Source: Nostoc sp. TH1S01 (lineage in GTDB: Bacteria > Cyanobacteriota > Cyanobacteriia > Cyanobacteriales > Nostocaceae). Taken from it: 64,000 nucleotides of DNA. The DNA is taken from contig JAGKSW010000018.1 of the NCBI GenBank assembly GCA_018993265.1, positions 62,001 through 126,000 of the forward strand, read 5' to 3'. The translations under genes and the position numbers were made by a program. Of the stretch, positions 8,374-17,788 are shown piece after piece (within the stretch, counting starts at the first letter, position 1; each line of letters opens with the position of its first letter). The notes under the pieces are model-generated. The model was given only the letters and a program-made list of their open reading frames with translations, made no database searches and was not told the origin of the DNA.

Positions 8374-9195
8374 ATGGCGAGAGCAATTGAGCGAATTGAT
8401 CGGGATTTGGCAATGCTGGAAGAAGCGATACGTGCGATCGCAGCAGAACTTCAAAGCGCCTACACTGTTTATCTCACCCTTTTTGGTGAAGCTGTGCAGA
8501 AGCAGTTGATTCTAGCAAGTTACCATCTGTGTACTCAGGGGTATCCCGAAAACTTTTTAAAGTTGTCGTTGAATCAACGGCAGAAATTGCAACAAGCTAT
8601 CCGCAAACTGGGAAAACAGCTATCTGAACAATTACTCACCTATATCAATGGTGAAACAGTGACAGAAGTTGAAGATGTTGAAAACAATGAGGGTAATGAG
8701 GAAGAACTTGTTGTTCAGGACTCAAAACTCAATCCTCCTGACTCTTCTAACCCTGTAGAACTAGCAAAATGGCAAAATCGCTTGGAACAATTAACACAAC
8801 AGGCACTTAAAAAAGTTTCTCATGACACCAATGTCTTGTTGCAACAAGCTGATATTTTGCCTAAAAAAGTCCCAGAACCAATTTTAGAAGCAGCAGCCGC
8901 AGCCTCCGAAGCAGCAGCAGAAGTCATGCCAGGGCCGCCAAATCTTCTCAACTTGGTAATTGAAATTGACAACGAGCAAGACGAGGAAGAATCGAGTTTG
9001 ACACAGATTATGACAATTAATCTGCGACTAGGTGAAATTGAATTTGCTGACGCGACCCTAGCATCCAGCCGCAAACAAATTCGTAATATCTTAGTACAAC
9101 TCCAAAAACTCGGCCGAGAATATCAAAAAAAGCAACGGGAACGTTCAATTGCAGAAGCCGAAGCAGCTTGGCGCTCAAGTTGGTATGAAGATTAG
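8374..9195 (+). CDS. Conserved cyanobacterial protein of unknown function between tsf and recG
   Basis: The protein has 273 residues, is soluble and strongly helical, with coiled-coil-like stretches at both ends. The N-terminal part (residues 1-95) is a well-ordered helical region with LILASYHLCTQGYPENFLKLSLNQRQKLQQAIRKLGKQL. The middle is acidic and low in complexity, including an Ala/Glu-rich segment near residues 172-187. The C-terminal 60 residues contain NLRLGEIEFADATLASSRKQIRNILVQLQKLGREYQKKQRERSIAEAEAAWRSSWYED. I recall proteins of this layout at the same place in other Nostocales, but no function is known to me. An AAAAGG Shine-Dalgarno precedes the ATG. The link to recG may be transcriptional. 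Confidence 0.75.
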   Translation: MARAIERIDRDLAMLEEAIRAIAAELQSAYTVYLTLFGEAVQKQLILASYHLCTQGYPENFLKLSLNQRQKLQQAIRKLGKQLSEQLLTYINGETVTEVEDVENNEGNEEELVVQDSKLNPPDSSNPVELAKWQNRLEQLTQQALKKVSHDTNVLLQQADILPKKVPEPILEAAAAASEAAAEVMPGPPNLLNLVIEIDNEQDEEESSLTQIMTINLRLGEIEFADATLASSRKQIRNILVQLQKLGREYQKKQRERSIAEAEAAWRSSWYED

Positions 9196-9317
9196 TTATT
9201 TGTCATTTGTTCTTCGTCATTTGTCATTTGTATAAATATTAATGACCAATGACCAATGACTAATGACCAATGACCAATGACCAATGACTAATGACAAATA
9301 ACCAATGACTAATGACA
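9196..9317. repeat. Inverted heptamer repeat block running into the recG start
   Basis: TTTGTCA-type units (about 9197-9230) face a long run of AATGACC/AATGACT units (about 9240-9317). The recG start codon at 9305 and its first codons (MTND) are made of the repeat itself. The many ATG triplets in this block make the exact start of recG uncertain. Confidence 0.8.
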
Positions 9318-11803
9318 CACCAGATTGGATACGCTTACATAAAGCCTTGGCTGTAGAGGCAGAAAATGGCTTTACAGACTTGATGGGCAGACAATACCGC
9401 TTTAGTGAATTTCTCAGTTTGACTTTTGGGAAATTTCCGGCGGTTTTGCCTGCTGTTGAGCGTCGCCGTTGGCAAGAATTAGCGACAAAATTTGCCAGCT
9501 ATCCCAATTTGGCAGTCAAAGACAGACAAAACTTAATTGCTACAACTCGCAGGTATCTTGACCAACTGCAAAAACAACTAGAAGACCCAGAGGAACTGGA
9601 AAAGCAGGGGAGCAGAGGAGCAGAGGAGCAGGGGAAAAGTTATAAATCTAAAGTGCCAAATTCTACGCCTGTGGTGAATGAAGTAAGCCGCCGACTAGCG
9701 CCCAGAATTGACCAAAAACTCAGCGACTTACCAGAAATAGGTATTCGCAAAGCTGACAAATTAGCGGCTTTGCGTTTGTACACAGTGCGAGATTTGCTGT
9801 TTTACTATCCCCGTGACCACATTGACTATGCGCGTCAGGTAAATATCCGTGAGTTGCAAGCGGGTGAGACAGTAACTATTGTGGCTAGTGTCAAGCGTTG
9901 TAATTGTTTCACTAGCCCAAAAAATCAAAAATTATCGATTTTAGAACTAGTACTGAAAGATAATACTGGACAAATTAAAGTCGGTCGCTTCTCGGCGGGG
10001 GCACGGTTTACTAGCCGTGGTTGGCAAGAAAGTATGAAACGCCGTTACCCAGTCGGTAGTATGGTGGCGGCTTGTGGGTTGGTGAAAGAAAGTAAATATG
10101 GCTTGACATTGGATAACCCAGAACTGGAAGTTTTGGCACATCCAGGAGACACCATTGAGTCGTTGACTATTGGGCGGGTAGTGCCAATTTATGCCCTGAC
10201 CGAGGGGATAATGGCGAATATGATGCGCCAAGCCGTGATTGCAGCTTTGCCAGCAGCAGCCCATCTCAAAGACCCACTGCCCAAAGGTTTGCGGGAAAAG
10301 TATAATTTGATGGAATTGAAAGATGCGATCGCTAATATTCACTTTCCCTCTGATAGCGATACTTTACAAGCTGCCCGTCGTCGTTTGGTTTTTGACGAAT
10401 TTTTCTACCTGCAACTCGGCTTACTCCAACGTCAGCAACAAGCCAAAGCCATTCAAACCAGCGCCGTACTTGCTCCCAAAGGACAATTAATTGAAAAATT
10501 TTACAAAATCTTACCTTTTCAACTCACTGGCGCACAGCAACGAGTCCTGAATGATATTTTGAATGATTTGCAAAAAACCACACCAATGAATCGTTTGGTA
10601 CAAGGCGATGTTGGTTCTGGTAAAACCGTCGTGGCGGTGGTAGCAATTTTAGCGGCAATTCAATCTGGCTACCAAGCGGCTTTGATGGCACCTACAGAAG
10701 TATTGGCAGAACAGCATTATCGTAAGTTAGTTAGCTGGTTTAATTTATTACATTTGCCTGTGGAATTACTCACAGGTTCCACCAAAACTGCTAAACGTCG
10801 AGAAATTCATTCATTATTAGCCACAGGGCAATTACCTTTGTTAGTGGGAACTCACGCCTTAATTCAAGACCCGGTAAACTTTCACCGCTTGGGTTTGGTA
10901 GTCATTGATGAACAACATCGGTTTGGGGTAAAACAACGGGCATTACTACAACAAAAAGGCGAACAACCCCATGTCTTAACAATGACCGCGACTCCTATTC
11001 CGCGGACATTAGCCTTGACAATTCACGGGGATTTAGATGTCAGTCAAATTGATGAATTACCACCAGGAAGGCAAAAAATTCAAACCACTGCCCTCACAAG
11101 CCAGCAACGCAGCCATGCTTACGACCTCATCCGCCGCGAAGTTGCCCAAGGTAGGCAAACTTATGTTGTGTTGCCTTTAGTAGAAGAATCTGAGAAACTA
11201 GACTTGCGATCGGCAGTAGAAGAGCATCAAAAGTTACAAGAAAGCGTCTTTCCCGAATTTCGAGTTGGCTTACTCCACGGGCGTATGAGTTCCGCCGAGA
11301 AAGACGAAGCAATTACAAATTTCCGAGATAACAAAACGCAAATTCTTGTTTCGACTACAGTTGTTGAAGTTGGAGTAGATGTACCTAACGCTACGGTAAT
11401 GCTCATTGAAAATGCAGAGCGATTTGGCTTATCTCAACTACACCAATTGCGAGGACGTGTTGGTCGGGGTGCGGCTCAGTCTTTCTGTCTGTTGATGAGT
11501 AGTTCTAGAAGTCCTGATGCTCAACAACGCCTGAAAGTTTTGGAACAGTCTCAGGATGGCTTTTTCATTTCCGAAATGGATATGCGTTTTCGTGGCCCTG
11601 GCGAAGTGTTGGGAACTCGGCAATCAGGTGTGCCAGATTTTACTTTAGCTAGTTTGGTTGAAGATGAAGAAGTGTTACTATTAGCCAGGCAAGCAGCAGA
11701 GAAAGTTATAGACATAGATGTCACTTTAGAACGTTGGTATTTGATGAAAGAAGAGTTGAAATATCGGTATGACAGGTTAATGGGAGGCGCTATTTTAACT
11801 TAA
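9305..11803 (+). CDS. recG: ATP-dependent DNA helicase RecG
   Basis: RecG remodels stalled replication forks and branch-migrates Holliday junctions. The 832-residue protein has an N-terminal extension of about 150 residues, the wedge/OB domain (around residues 165-270, LPEIGIRKADKLAALRLYTVRDLLFYYPRDH), and a superfamily 2 helicase core. Visible motifs are GDVGSGKT near 434 (Walker A), DEQHRFG near 535 (motif II), TATPIPRT, and VVEVGVDVPNATVM with the QLRGRVGRG box. It is longer than typical RecG because of the N-terminal extension, which is usual in cyanobacteria. Residues about 98-116 (LEKQGSRGAEEQGKSYKSK) are encoded by a GGAGCAGA-type DNA repeat, so this stretch is probably an inserted linker. 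The start lies inside the heptamer block and is not fixed. Confidence 0.95.
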   Translation: MTNDTPDWIRLHKALAVEAENGFTDLMGRQYRFSEFLSLTFGKFPAVLPAVERRRWQELATKFASYPNLAVKDRQNLIATTRRYLDQLQKQLEDPEELEKQGSRGAEEQGKSYKSKVPNSTPVVNEVSRRLAPRIDQKLSDLPEIGIRKADKLAALRLYTVRDLLFYYPRDHIDYARQVNIRELQAGETVTIVASVKRCNCFTSPKNQKLSILELVLKDNTGQIKVGRFSAGARFTSRGWQESMKRRYPVGSMVAACGLVKESKYGLTLDNPELEVLAHPGDTIESLTIGRVVPIYALTEGIMANMMRQAVIAALPAAAHLKDPLPKGLREKYNLMELKDAIANIHFPSDSDTLQAARRRLVFDEFFYLQLGLLQRQQQAKAIQTSAVLAPKGQLIEKFYKILPFQLTGAQQRVLNDILNDLQKTTPMNRLVQGDVGSGKTVVAVVAILAAIQSGYQAALMAPTEVLAEQHYRKLVSWFNLLHLPVELLTGSTKTAKRREIHSLLATGQLPLLVGTHALIQDPVNFHRLGLVVIDEQHRFGVKQRALLQQKGEQPHVLTMTATPIPRTLALTIHGDLDVSQIDELPPGRQKIQTTALTSQQRSHAYDLIRREVAQGRQTYVVLPLVEESEKLDLRSAVEEHQKLQESVFPEFRVGLLHGRMSSAEKDEAITNFRDNKTQILVSTTVVEVGVDVPNATVMLIENAERFGLSQLHQLRGRVGRGAAQSFCLLMSSSRSPDAQQRLKVLEQSQDGFFISEMDMRFRGPGEVLGTRQSGVPDFTLASLVEDEEVLLLARQAAEKVIDIDVTLERWYLMKEELKYRYDRLMGGAILT

Positions 11804-11905
11804 CTACTTACAAAGGTGATTTGTGGAGATTCGGTGTGTTTATACCCTTGTATTCTTTCCTGAACCCATAATTACCGCTTTTTCATACCAGTAAGGTACA
11901 TTCCT

Positions 11906-12201
11906 CTAGTACAGTAAGGCGGAAATAAAGCACCCATTATAAATTGCTGAAAAGCTGACTCTAAGGCTTTCCTCATTTCATACTAGCCTGCGGCAAGCCC
12001 TGACGCTCCTTCGTCGCTACCGCTTCGCTAACGGGTTCAGCAGTGAGGGAGTCGGGGAACCCGACGACAGTTGCTACAAAGGAGGGAACCTCCGCAACGC
12101 ACTGTCTCCCCAACGCACTGCTGACGCTCCTACGTCGCTACCGCTACGCTAACACCGCTAAAAGCGTCTACGGACTTCATACTTCAGCCTTTTTGTACTA
12201 G
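11906..12201. mobile_element. MITE with CTAGTACA termini, expanded copy
   Basis: The element is bounded by CTAGTACAGTAAGGC and the inverse of CTAGTACAAAAAGGC (13 of 15 matching). It has no coding capacity. The first 95 and last 60 bases match the element at 62580-62885. CTAG may itself be the target duplication. Inside this copy an extra stretch of about 150 bases holds a near-repeat of some 33 bp (ctgacgctcc..tcgctaac at about 11999-12031 and again at about 12120-12152) and a palindromic CGGGGAACCCGACG segment. The remaining DNA between recG and the DUF192 gene (11804-11905 and 12202-12351) shows no gene. Confidence 0.75.
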
Positions 12202-12351
12202 TCTCTAACCCCTAGCCTCTAGCCTCTGTCCCTGATCTACTTGTACTGCACTCAAGCAAATAACGCTGTCATTGCCATAAGACTAAAAAAGATACTAAAA
12301 CAAGTGGGCTTTCTGAGGTAAATTCTGTAAAATCAAAATTTAAATAACAAA

Positions 12352-12870
12352 ATGGCAAATTTTATGATACGTTGGCTAAGTTTACTGCCAATCTTGCTCA
12401 GCCTGTTTTTGATGGGATGTTCTACACAAACAACGGCTAACACTTCTATTCCAGTACCTATCGCTAAAGGTCAAACACTACCAATTTCGGCTCAGGCAGT
12501 TGTTCCTAACGGTACAACAATTGAGTTAGAAGTGGCGGTGACTCCAGAAGAGCAAGCAAAAGGTTTGATGAATAGACCAGCATTACCAAATAATCGCGGT
12601 ATGTTATTCAAGTTTCCTTCTGCACAGCCAGTGCAATTTTGGATGAAGAATGTACCTGTGCCACTGGATATGGTCTTTTTACAAAATGGGGTAGTTAAGT
12701 ATATTCAGCCTTCGGCACCACCTTGCCCTAATGAGCCTTGTGCTACTTATGGGCCAAATATACCGATTGATACGGTAATAGAATTGCGTGCAGGACGAGC
12801 CAAAGAATTACAACTCAAAGTAGGAGATAGTGTCAAAATTCAATTCTTAAATCACAGTAGTTTACGGTAA
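12352..12870 (+). CDS. DUF192 family lipoprotein
   Basis: The 172-residue protein has a lipoprotein signal (hydrophobic residues 8-20, lipobox LMGC, Cys23). A linker and then the DUF192 domain follow: LEVAVTPEEQAKGLMNRPALPNNRGMLFKF near residue 62, the QFWMKNVPVPLDMVFL motif near residue 100, and the closing DTVIELRAGRA. The family has a beta-rich fold with a conserved WMKN(T/V) segment. Its function is not established. It is probably anchored in the membrane and faces the periplasm. A second in-frame ATG four codons downstream is possible. No close operon partner. Confidence 0.87.
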   Translation: MANFMIRWLSLLPILLSLFLMGCSTQTTANTSIPVPIAKGQTLPISAQAVVPNGTTIELEVAVTPEEQAKGLMNRPALPNNRGMLFKFPSAQPVQFWMKNVPVPLDMVFLQNGVVKYIQPSAPPCPNEPCATYGPNIPIDTVIELRAGRAKELQLKVGDSVKIQFLNHSSLR

Positions 12871-13394
12871 TTAGACCTAAAAACCTGAGCGTAATTAGGT
12901 ATAGCAACATCTAATCAATAATTTTTTTGTAAAAAAACTGTTAAGTAGATGTAAAACCGCAAATAGTTTCTAGGCCATCTAATATGATGACAAAAATAGT
13001 AAAAAAAACTACTTAAGAGGTAAAATAACAATCTTAAGGCTTCATAGCAAAAAATCTTCCTTTTGGCGTAAGTAGAAACAGTCCCTGATAAGGGAGCATA
13101 GGCTATGGAATCTTTATTACTCAATGTGTAATTAAATAGAACACTCAGACAAATTCACTATGAAACTAATTTAACTTGCCGGGAATGCTACTAGAAAACT
13201 GAGCAAACCGATAATTTAAAAACGGAAATTTCCCTGTTTTTTGGGAAAAGTGTTCTATTGGCGGATTCTCAAGCAATATTTTGGGATCTTAATCCGGTAA
13301 TTGCACAGTCTTAACTGAAATAGTAGCTGCGGACAAAAGAGGAATGGTGAATTTATTTATGACCATACACACTAGACCAGGAGGTGAGTTACAA
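12871..13394. other. Intergenic stretch without a recognisable gene
   Basis: About 520 AT-rich bases between the DUF192 and DUF2949 genes. Short frames here have no supporting composition. No hairpin terminator or strong repeat was found. The promoter of the DUF2949 gene should lie in the last 150 bases. Confidence 0.5.
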
Positions 13395-13586
13395 ATGTCA
13401 CCATCAACATATTCACGGCTGATTCATTTTTTACAGGAAGATTTGTCAATTTCGGCAGCATCTTTGGCAGTAGCTTTACGGCATCGGGAACAAGACCCAG
13501 GGCCTTTGCCGATGATTCTTTGGCAGTATGGGTTGATTACGATGGAACAGTTAGAACAAATTTATGATTGGCTAGAAACTGTTTAA
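13395..13586 (+). CDS. DUF2949 family small protein
   Basis: The start at 13395 is chosen because a near-perfect Shine-Dalgarno (AGGAGGTGA, 13379-13387) sits just before it. The frame is open to an ATG at 13344, which would add 17 residues of unlikely sequence. The 63-residue protein (MSPSTYSRLIHFLQEDLSISAASLAVALRH... LPMILWQYGLITMEQLEQIYDWLE) has the helical layout of DUF2949, a small cyanobacterial family with a conserved LPxxLWQYGL(I/V)(T/S)xxQLxxIxDWL core. Function unknown. It is followed by a hairpin terminator. Confidence 0.8.
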   Translation: MSPSTYSRLIHFLQEDLSISAASLAVALRHREQDPGPLPMILWQYGLITMEQLEQIYDWLETV

Positions 13587-13701
13587 GTATGAATACTCAT
13601 GCGGGAGAATTGAGGTATGTCGTCACATCCATGCGGCCTTGTTCCAAGGCTGATACATAGGGAAATTGACTTTTACCAATCCTATTTATTTAAATTCAGG
13701 T

Positions 13702-13747
13702 TAAAAGAGCGAGTTAAAGAGGTTGATTCTACTCGCTCTTTTAATTT
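13702..13747 (+). terminator. Hairpin terminator after the DUF2949 gene
   Basis: TAAAAGAGCGAGT (13702-13714) and ACTCGCTCTTTTA (13731-13743) form a perfect 13-bp stem. It has A and T runs on either side of the GC core, so it can act for both the gene on its left and the convergent aminotransferase gene on its right. Confidence 0.7.
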
Positions 13748-13794
13748 TGGTTGTTGGTCACAATCAATAAATATAGACCAATCACCATTCACTC

Positions 13795-14946
13795 TTAACC
13801 ATTAAGTACTTTAGCTGCTGCCGCTACACCAGCACCCGGAGTAAAGTTTTCATAGCCGAGTTCTAACAGCACAACTTCGAGGGATGCTATGCAGCTAAGA
13901 ATATCGCGATCGCTCACAAAACCCAAGTGACCGATGCGGAAAATCTTATTTTTCAAATGGTCTTGACCACCAGCTAAAGCAATATCAAAACGCTTTTTCA
14001 TCAACGAGCGAATTTTATCCGCTTCAATATCTGGTGGGGCTACCGCTGTAATGGCTGGACTAGCACAGCTATCATCTGCAAATAAGGGCAAGTTTAATCC
14101 TTTAATAGCGGCACGAGTCGCATTTTTTTGACGTTCGTGTCTGCCAAAAATAGATTCTAAGCCTTCTTCTTTCATCATTCCCAAGGTGGTATGCAGCGCC
14201 ACAATCAGATTGACTGGGGGAGTGAAAGGAGTGGTATTTTTAGCAGCAGATTTTTTGTATTTGCCTAAATCTAGATAATATTTGGGCAATTTAGCTGTTT
14301 TGTAAGCTTCCCATGCTTTGGCGCTCACAGCCACAAAACCCAAGCCAGGGGGAATCATATAACCTTTTTGAGAACCGGAAGCAACGACATCTAGTCCCCA
14401 AGCATCCACAGGTAAATTGAATGCACCCAAACTTGTGACAGCATCGACAATAATTAAAGCTTCACCATGTTCTTTAACATGGCGGTTGATGGTTTCTAAG
14501 TCGTTGAGAACGCCAGTGGAAGTTTCACTGTGGGTAATAATTACAGCTTTGATTTCTTTCGCTGTATCGGCTTGTAGTTTTGCAGCAAACTGGGCTGGGT
14601 CTAAAGGTTGTCCCCATTCTGCGGTAATAGTTTCTACATTCAACCCGTAGGCTTGGCCGACTTCGGCCCAGCGTTCACCAAATTTACCATTACAACCAAC
14701 TAAAATGCGATCGCCTGGTGACAGAAAATTAATGATCCCTGCTTCTACTGCACCTGTACCACTAACATTCAGCATCAGCACATCGCTTTCAGTTTGGTGC
14801 AGCCATTTCAGGTTAGCTGTCACCTCTGCCAAAATGTTACTAAACTCATTGGTACGGTGTCCGATGGGGTGTTTGGCTAAGGCCAGTAAGGCCGCTTCTG
14901 GCACCGGTGTTGGGCCAGGAATCATCAGCATTAGCTTATCTTCCAT
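13795..14946 (-). CDS. Class V aminotransferase, alanine/serine-glyoxylate type
   Basis: A PLP enzyme of the alanine-glyoxylate / serine-glyoxylate / phosphoserine-like class V group, often annotated in cyanobacteria as soluble hydrogenase 42 kDa subunit. The probable role is transamination of glyoxylate in photorespiration. The 383-residue protein begins with MLMIPGPTPVP, carries the SGTGAVEAG loop near residue 62, the IVDAVTSLGA aspartate strand near residue 167 (Asp168), and the lysine motif SGSQKGYMIPPGLGF, with Lys194 as the likely Schiff-base residue. The RxGHLGFV segment near the C-terminus is typical. The exact substrate pair cannot be decided from sequence. It is a single gene on the minus strand. 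Confidence 0.9.
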   Translation of the reverse strand: MEDKLMLMIPGPTPVPEAALLALAKHPIGHRTNEFSNILAEVTANLKWLHQTESDVLMLNVSGTGAVEAGIINFLSPGDRILVGCNGKFGERWAEVGQAYGLNVETITAEWGQPLDPAQFAAKLQADTAKEIKAVIITHSETSTGVLNDLETINRHVKEHGEALIIVDAVTSLGAFNLPVDAWGLDVVASGSQKGYMIPPGLGFVAVSAKAWEAYKTAKLPKYYLDLGKYKKSAAKNTTPFTPPVNLIVALHTTLGMMKEEGLESIFGRHERQKNATRAAIKGLNLPLFADDSCASPAITAVAPPDIEADKIRSLMKKRFDIALAGGQDHLKNKIFRIGHLGFVSDRDILSCIASLEVVLLELGYENFTPGAGVAAAAKVLNG

Positions 14947-15464
14947 GTCTTTGTCCTAATAATCAAATAACAGTTAAAAGTTTAGGGGATGGTTAATTCT
15001 GGAGCAAAATTGATACATATTGATTTGAGCTTTGCACCAGTATTTTCTGTATTCTCCAAATCCATAAAATTATTGGTCAGCTTGACCTTTACAATTTACT
15101 GAGAATTCTCGATAACCTGAAACTTTGGTTGTAGGCAATCTCGCCAGACGCATCACTACCCACGTCTGATAGTCTAGTAGGGGTTGAGCTTAAGCTAACG
15201 TGAAGGAGACATCTAAGTTTGTTACCCAGTTGGTTGAAGTTTAATAGCAGCGATTATCTAGAATCTCACAAATTGGGTACAGGTACAATGACTTATCAAA
15301 TTTTGTAGTTTCTAGTTTTAGGCAACAGGCAGCAGCAAACAGTAACAGCAGTTATTTGTAAGCAAAAAATAAGAGCGACAGGCGATCGCTCTCTGTTAAG
15401 ATTTATCTAAGTAAAAGCCCGTTGCTGCTGATGTTTATCTAATAGCAACAGTTGAGATTGTTAG
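14947..15464. other. Intergenic stretch with a HIP1-containing hairpin
   Basis: About 520 bases between the aminotransferase start and the stop of the PEP-CTERM gene, both on the minus strand. AGAGCGA at 15371-15377 and TCGCTCT at 15386-15392 form a short stem 80-90 bases past the PEP-CTERM stop; it could be its terminator. The promoter of the aminotransferase gene should be in the left part. No gene is seen. Confidence 0.45.
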
Positions 15465-16124
15465 CTACGCTTTAGATGTAGCTTTTTGTTGTTGCTTTTT
15501 CTTATGCCGTAAAGCTACACCAAAAGCACCGCCTACTAATGTTCCTAAGATAGTCATAGGTTCGGGAACAGGTTCACCACCAGAACCAGAACTGCGAACA
15601 GTTAGACTGGAGTCCAAAAACCGATCAAGTGTATTGACAACCCCAAATCCTATGGTATATGTTCCGGCTGTTGTGAATGTATAAGAAGTTTGAGATGCAA
15701 TTTGTCCAAAATTACCAACTTGCCGTATATCAGCCAGTTTATTCAGAGAAGTACCAATAGAGTAGAAAGAAAAATCGTTATAAGGTAAATAATCACCCGC
15801 TTGGAACTGCCAATCAAATGTCAAAACGTCCCCAGCTTGGACTGTAATAGTGTTTTTAATTGCAGAACCATTGTTAACATTTTGAAAGTTAAAAGCTTCT
15901 AAGGCTCCATTAGCTAGTCCCAAGAAGGACTCTACAGCAGTATCAGAGACTCCACCAGAAGAAAGAATGGCTTGCTGATTACTCAAGCTAACATTACCAA
16001 TACTCTGCCATCCAGTAAAATCCGAGATATTGATCACTGCTGCTTGAGAAGGACTAGCAACAAAAACAAATGCAGCTCCTGCACCAGCCACTAGTAATTG
16101 ATTCGCTAAACCAAAGTTTTTCAT
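15465..16124 (-). CDS. PEP-CTERM sorting domain protein, exported
   Basis: The 219-residue protein has a Sec signal peptide (residues 1-28, cleavage near SQAA). A secreted beta-rich middle follows, of the kind common in PEP-CTERM proteins (DFTGWQSIGNVSLSNQQAILSSGG ... DVLTFDWQFQAGD ... FSFYSIGT). It ends with VPEPMTILGTLVGGAFGVALRHKKKQQQK: the PEP motif, a short membrane helix and a basic tail. That tail is the recognition signal for an exosortase/EpsH-like system that places proteins at the cell surface or in the exopolysaccharide. No exosortase gene is nearby. The ligand and exact role are unknown. It stands next to the AT-rich island. Confidence 0.85.
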   Translation of the reverse strand: MKNFGLANQLLVAGAGAAFVFVASPSQAAVINISDFTGWQSIGNVSLSNQQAILSSGGVSDTAVESFLGLANGALEAFNFQNVNNGSAIKNTITVQAGDVLTFDWQFQAGDYLPYNDFSFYSIGTSLNKLADIRQVGNFGQIASQTSYTFTTAGTYTIGFGVVNTLDRFLDSSLTVRSSGSGGEPVPEPMTILGTLVGGAFGVALRHKKKQQQKATSKA

Positions 16125-17114
16125 TGTATTTACTCTTGTGAAGATTACAAAGTTGACCTCAAAAAGAACTGCATACCAAAAATTCCGGAACAGATTATCA
16201 TTAATCTACCGTTGCGATCAAAAAAGATAAAATGGCTGAAGCCTTTTGTTCCAGCTTTTGTTTGAGCTACTAAATCAAGCTGAATCTCTTGCCAATCAAA
16301 ATTACCTGTTTCTTTACTTTAGAGAAAATTAGTAAATGACGAGGTATTGTTAAGATTAGGACAAGAGTATCCGATTTATGAGTTATTAACACTGACTACT
16401 TTCATCAAAAAAGCAATTATACGCAAGGTGTTCGGCTAGCCTTCATGAAATTTTTACATGTAAAATCATCATAAATATTTTTAGGCAACCTGTTGTAAGC
16501 TAACCACAGCAAGGGATAAAAACTTATTTAATAAATAATTATCTGTAAAATTTATGTAAATTTAGCTTGTCTAAAAATAAATACACAAATTTTTTGAGTT
16601 TTCCATAATGATGTTGTTATATCCGCTTATTACATAGCTTTAAACAAAATTGATTTTGTTAATTTTATTAGTAATTAACTTATATTTATAAAATAAATTG
16701 TGGTTGATAAGCAGCATTTTTTTAAAGCTTCTCAATATAACACTAATATTGCTGATAAATATTAGATGGGCTTAAAAATATAGTTAATTTTATTTTATCT
16801 AGTTTTTATAGTAAATATAAGTGCATAATAAGTTCCATATTAATAAATAAAATTGAAGTATGTGTTTATCAATTAATCATTGATTTCAATTCAGAAAATT
16901 ACACGAGTACCAATGTAACCTATAAATGATTAAAAAAATCAACATTATTTCCCAAGCAAAACTTCTTTTTAAGCCTGGCATAATTAAGGTATGAATATAT
17001 TTTGTTGCAAACTTATTTTTGCTTTCATAAAAAATTCGTATGCTTATAAAAGAAAAAATCGCCTATAATAACAAAGCCACCAAAATTACTGAAACACGAG
17101 AAAATTAATAAGTT
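16125..17114. other. Long AT-rich intergenic region
   Basis: About 990 bases with no credible gene on either strand and clearly richer in A and T than the neighbours, especially 16480-17050, where poly-A and poly-T tracts and TAAATA-like words dominate. It separates the PEP-CTERM gene and the divergent glycosyltransferase gene, so it must hold both promoters. The composition matches that of the following glycosyltransferase gene and suggests horizontally acquired DNA. Confidence 0.6.
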
Positions 17115-17780
17115 ATGTCTAGCACAGTCATGTTTAATCCGATTCCAGAAATATCAATTATTTTATGCACGTATAATAGAGCCAAATATTTAAATAGATG
17201 TATTAATAGTATTATCAGTCAAACCTTTAAAAACTGGGAATTAATAGTAGTAGATGATGGAAGTATAGATAATACGTTTGATATTGTTAATCCTTATGTT
17301 ATGAATAATAATAATATCCGCTATTTTAAACATAAAAATAGAAAGCCAGGGTATGCCAGAAATGCAGGTATTCAAGCATCGTTTGGGCAATATATCACCT
17401 TTATTGATAGTGACGATGCTTATTTGCCAAATCATTTGGAGTCACGGTTAGAATACATGAAATCCCATCCTGAGCTTGACTTAATTGAAGGTGGATTTGC
17501 AACAGAAGAAGAAATTTGGGTAGTTGACTATTTTAATCAAGATAAAACAATAAATCTGAAAGAATGCGTAGTAGGCCCAACATTTTTTGGGAGAAGACAC
17601 GTATTCTTTGAACTGAAGGGATTTAATGATATTCCTTATGTAGAAGATACAGAACTATGGTGCAGAGCGGAAAAAGTTTTCAAAACAGAAAAACTCGCGG
17701 AACCAGAAACTTACCTTTATACCAGAGGAGAGACAAGTGTTACCAAGACATTTTTAGAAAAAAAATCTGAAGCTAGGTAA
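17115..17780 (+). CDS. Family 2 glycosyltransferase
   Basis: A GT-A fold family 2 glycosyltransferase that would move a sugar from a nucleotide sugar to an acceptor; donor and acceptor are unknown. The 221-residue protein has the N-terminal strand ISIILCTYNRAKYLNRCINSI (residues 13-33), the DDGS motif (47-50), the metal-binding DSDD motif (98-101) and an acidic EDTELWCRA segment near residue 188 in the place of the catalytic ED. No membrane helix is present. It is short for the family but complete. Its DNA is markedly AT-rich. The next gene starts 8 bases after its stop, so the two are surely co-transcribed. Confidence 0.88.
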   Translation: MSSTVMFNPIPEISIILCTYNRAKYLNRCINSIISQTFKNWELIVVDDGSIDNTFDIVNPYVMNNNNIRYFKHKNRKPGYARNAGIQASFGQYITFIDSDDAYLPNHLESRLEYMKSHPELDLIEGGFATEEEIWVVDYFNQDKTINLKECVVGPTFFGRRHVFFELKGFNDIPYVEDTELWCRAEKVFKTEKLAEPETYLYTRGETSVTKTFLEKKSEAR

Positions 17781-17788
17781 TACTGAAC

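Noticed and set aside
12915-13124. Minus-strand frame of 69 codons in the gap before the DUF2949 gene
   Set aside because: Composition reflects AT-rich DNA and there is no ribosome-binding site.
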